Source: Fimbriimonadaceae bacterium (GTDB lineage: Bacteria > Armatimonadota > Fimbriimonadia > Fimbriimonadales > Fimbriimonadaceae). From it: 64,000 nt of DNA. How positions within the stretch are numbered: position 1 is the stretch's first letter; each line of letters opens with the position of its first letter. The notes under the pieces are model-generated. The model was given only the letters and a program-made list of their open reading frames with translations. It did not search any database and was not told the DNA's origin. The DNA lies in the NCBI GenBank assembly GCA_022843485.1, contig JALHNM010000003.1:186001-250000 (forward strand), given 5' to 3'. A program made the position numbers and the translations under genes. Of the stretch, positions 62,258 through 64,000 are shown in pieces.

Positions 62258-62856
62258 GGGCCGTTCACGAGGTTCATCGCACGCTCAAGGCCCTCGCGCA
62301 ACCAGACCTCGACCCCGTCCGAGGCCCTCTCCACAGCCCTGTCCATTTCGACCCGCTCATCCGGTGGGAACTTGCTCAGGACGTGGGCCACGGTCGGGTC
62401 GTCGCCCGCCTTGCCGATCCCCAACTTGATCCGGGGGTAGGTGTCCGTCCCGAGCGACTGGATGACGGACCGGTGGCCGTTGTGCCCGCCGTGGCTCCCC
62501 TTGGGCTTCATCCGGACCCGGGCCACGGCAAGGTCGAGGTCGTCCGCCACGACCATGATCGACTCCGGGGGGATCGAAAAGTGCCTCGCGAGGGCCGCGA
62601 CGGCCTGGCCGCTTAGGTTCATGAACGTCACCGGCTTGACCAAGACGACCGACCGGTCGGCCACCGTCCCCGTCCCGTAGACCGCCCGGAACTTGGCCGA
62701 CCGCACCGGGACGCGGAACCGCCGGGCCAACTCGTCCACGACCTCGAAGCCCACGTTGTGGCGGGTGCCGTTGTACTCCGGGCCGGGGTTACCGAGCCCG
62801 ACGACCATCGCCTCCGGAGGCAGATCAGGAGGCCCGGACTTCTTGAGCCACTTCAC
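62254..62856 (-). CDS. pth: Peptidyl-tRNA hydrolase
   Basis: Releases tRNA from peptidyl-tRNA dropped by ribosomes. The 200 residues have VGLGNPGPEY (19-28), catalytic His33 in TRHNVGF, the KPVTFMNLSGQAV block, VVADDLDL and KGSHGGHNGHRSV. All key residues are intact. The N-terminus carries about 15 extra residues before the first strand; the GTG at 62856 lies inside the uppP 3' end (32 bp overlap). Confidence 0.95.
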   Translation of the reverse strand: MKWLKKSGPPDLPPEAMVVGLGNPGPEYNGTRHNVGFEVVDELARRFRVPVRSAKFRAVYGTGTVADRSVVLVKPVTFMNLSGQAVAALARHFSIPPESIMVVADDLDLAVARVRMKPKGSHGGHNGHRSVIQSLGTDTYPRIKLGIGKAGDDPTVAHVLSKFPPDERVEMDRAVERASDGVEVWLREGLERAMNLVNGP

Positions 62857-63703
62857 CCCGGCTCACCCCCGTCGGACGGTCTTGGATGACCCCGGTCGCC
62901 CCGAGCGCCAAGATGACCAGGCCCAAGACGACCCGGTACACGACGAACACGGCCGTCGTCCGGGTCTGCAGGAACTTCATAAGGAAGGCGATGGCCGCGT
63001 AGCCCGAGACGAACGCCACGACCGTCGCGACGAGCGTGGGCCCCCAGCCCCCGCTCAAGAGGTCGCCACGCTCCTTGTACAGCTTGTAAAGCCCGGACAG
63101 TGTGATCGCCGGGATCGAGAGCAGGAACGAGAACCGCGCCGCCGACGCCCGGTCGAGGCCGAGGAACAGTCCCCCGGTGATCGTGCACCCGCTCCGGCTT
63201 GAACCAGGGATCAAGGCCAGGCACTGCCACACTCCGATGACGGCCCCGTCCCGGACGGTGACCGAGTCCATCCCCCGCGTCTGTTTGGCCACCCGTTCGG
63301 CCAGGCCCATGAGCAGACCGAACCCGATCAGTGTCCCGGCCACGACCCAGAGAGAGCGGAACGTCGTGTCGATCCACCGCTCCAGCAGCAGCCCCACCAC
63401 CGCGATGAGCACCGTGCCGACGGCGATCGCCCACCCGGTCCTCGCCTCGGGGCTCCCTCGCAGCTCCCGATCGACGAGCGACCTCGCCCACCCCATGAAG
63501 GTGCGCACGAGGTCCGACCAGAAGTAGATGAACACCGCCACGATCGTGCCGAGCTGGATGACGGCGGTGAAGCCGGCCCCGGGGTCGTTCCAGCGCATGA
63601 GCTCCGGCACGAGGAACAGGTGCCCGCTGCTGCTGATCGGCAGGAACTCGGTGAGGCCCTGGATGAGCCCCATGACGACGGCTTGCACCCAGTCTAGGCC
63701 CAC
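62825..63703 (-). CDS. uppP: Undecaprenyl-diphosphatase
   Basis: Membrane phosphatase that recycles the undecaprenyl carrier for peptidoglycan synthesis and confers bacitracin resistance in the family. The 292 residues have about eight hydrophobic segments, the first motif [14 protein letters not shown] (16-29) with Glu19 and His28, and the second PGSSRSG. GTG 63703 was chosen because GAGGAGG lies 5 bases upstream; the open frame continues to 63745 inside wecB. It overlaps the wecB stop by 10 bp and pth by 32 bp, suggesting a cell-envelope operon. Confidence 0.94.
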   Translation of the reverse strand: MGLDWVQAVVMGLIQGLTEFLPISSSGHLFLVPELMRWNDPGAGFTAVIQLGTIVAVFIYFWSDLVRTFMGWARSLVDRELRGSPEARTGWAIAVGTVLIAVVGLLLERWIDTTFRSLWVVAGTLIGFGLLMGLAERVAKQTRGMDSVTVRDGAVIGVWQCLALIPGSSRSGCTITGGLFLGLDRASAARFSFLLSIPAITLSGLYKLYKERGDLLSGGWGPTLVATVVAFVSGYAAIAFLMKFLQTRTTAVFVVYRVVLGLVILALGATGVIQDRPTGVSRGEVAQEVRAS

Positions 63704-64000
63704 ATCGCCTCCTCGGGGGTCTCGACACCCAAGCCTCGCAGGCATGCGAACCGCACCCGCGCCGCCGCCCGCCCGTCGCCGTAGGGGCTGACCGCGTTCG
63801 CCATCTCTGCGTACGCGGTTGGGTCGTCGAGAAGCCGCCCCGCCTCGAGGCAGATCGCCTCCCCGTCAGTCCCGACCAGTTTCGCCGTGCCGGCCGTCAC
63901 CCCCTCGGGCCGCTCCGTGGTCTCGCGCAGGACTAGGACTGGCCGCCCGAAACTCGGGGCCTCCTCCTGGACGCCGCCCGAGTCGGTGAGGATGAGGTGC
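63694..64000 (-). CDS. wecB: UDP-N-acetylglucosamine 2-epimerase (non-hydrolysing), C-terminal part
   Basis: The gene runs off the right edge; only the last 102 residues are present. They include [18 protein letters not shown] and [13 protein letters not shown], the C-terminal signature of WecB/MnaA epimerases, which make UDP-ManNAc from UDP-GlcNAc for surface polysaccharides. The stop at 63694-63696 lies within the uppP start region. The 5' end and catalytic N-domain are not in the window. Confidence 0.92.
   Translation of the reverse strand, partial: HLILTDSGGVQEEAPSFGRPVLVLRETTERPEGVTAGTAKLVGTDGEAICLEAGRLLDDPTAYAEMANAVSPYGDGRAAARVRFACLRGLGVETPEEAMWA

Overview
The window is a G+C-rich bacterial chromosome segment, tightly packed on both strands, with many 1-50 bp gene overlaps and ATGA/GTGA stop-start fusions. 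Several proteins carry pilin-type N-termini of the KRAFTLIELLVVIAIIAILAA kind, one in a DUF1559-like protein paired with a tiny lipoprotein. Together with Lnt, UppP, a lone 16S gene and a proteasome alpha-type subunit, this suggests a diderm relative of Armatimonadota (Fimbriimonadia-like). That placement is my inference from style; I could not run a 16S comparison.

Layout. 1-2.7 kb: MgtE and a secreted S41 protease. 2.7-8.2 kb (minus): an operon with a 3-hydroxyisobutyrate-dehydrogenase-like enzyme, a nucleoside-type ABC importer (ATPase and two permeases, no binding protein) and a LolA-like protein. 8.2-9.5 kb: a pilin-like protein and a lipoprotein behind a good promoter. 9.5-10.2 kb (minus): an orphan proteasome alpha-type subunit. 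10.2-32.7 kb (minus): RNA methyltransferase, prepilin peptidase, then a GspG-like pilin, PilV-, PilW- and PilX-like giant minor pilins, and two giant secreted proteins. The order mirrors the pilV-W-X-Y1 minor-pilin operons of type IV pili, with every component enlarged. This is the most unusual system here.

32.7-46.4 kb: ferredoxin-NADP reductase, an SDR lacking its catalytic Tyr and Lys, an HD-GYP protein, a Clp1-like protein without a P-loop, a histidine phosphatase, Lnt, tRNA-Ser, a DUF4332 protein, then mutS, gpsA, folK and two tandem GspF/PilC proteins, and a Doc-like protein without its catalytic residues. 46.5-48.4 kb (minus): a solitary 16S rRNA gene with its own promoter and terminator and no 23S or 5S.

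48.4-64 kb: rhomboid protease, PnuC between inverted repeats, M42 peptidase, an esterase with threonine aldolase, a DEDD-type nuclease, CcmE/CcmF overlapping panD and pyrE, small secreted proteins of unknown role, a lipid kinase, pth, uppP and the 3' end of wecB.

A regulatory theme: about a dozen unlinked genes have a TANNNT (or TANNNC) hexamer 6-9 nt before the start codon and no Shine-Dalgarno, which points to frequent leaderless transcripts. No CRISPR array, insertion sequence or prophage was seen.
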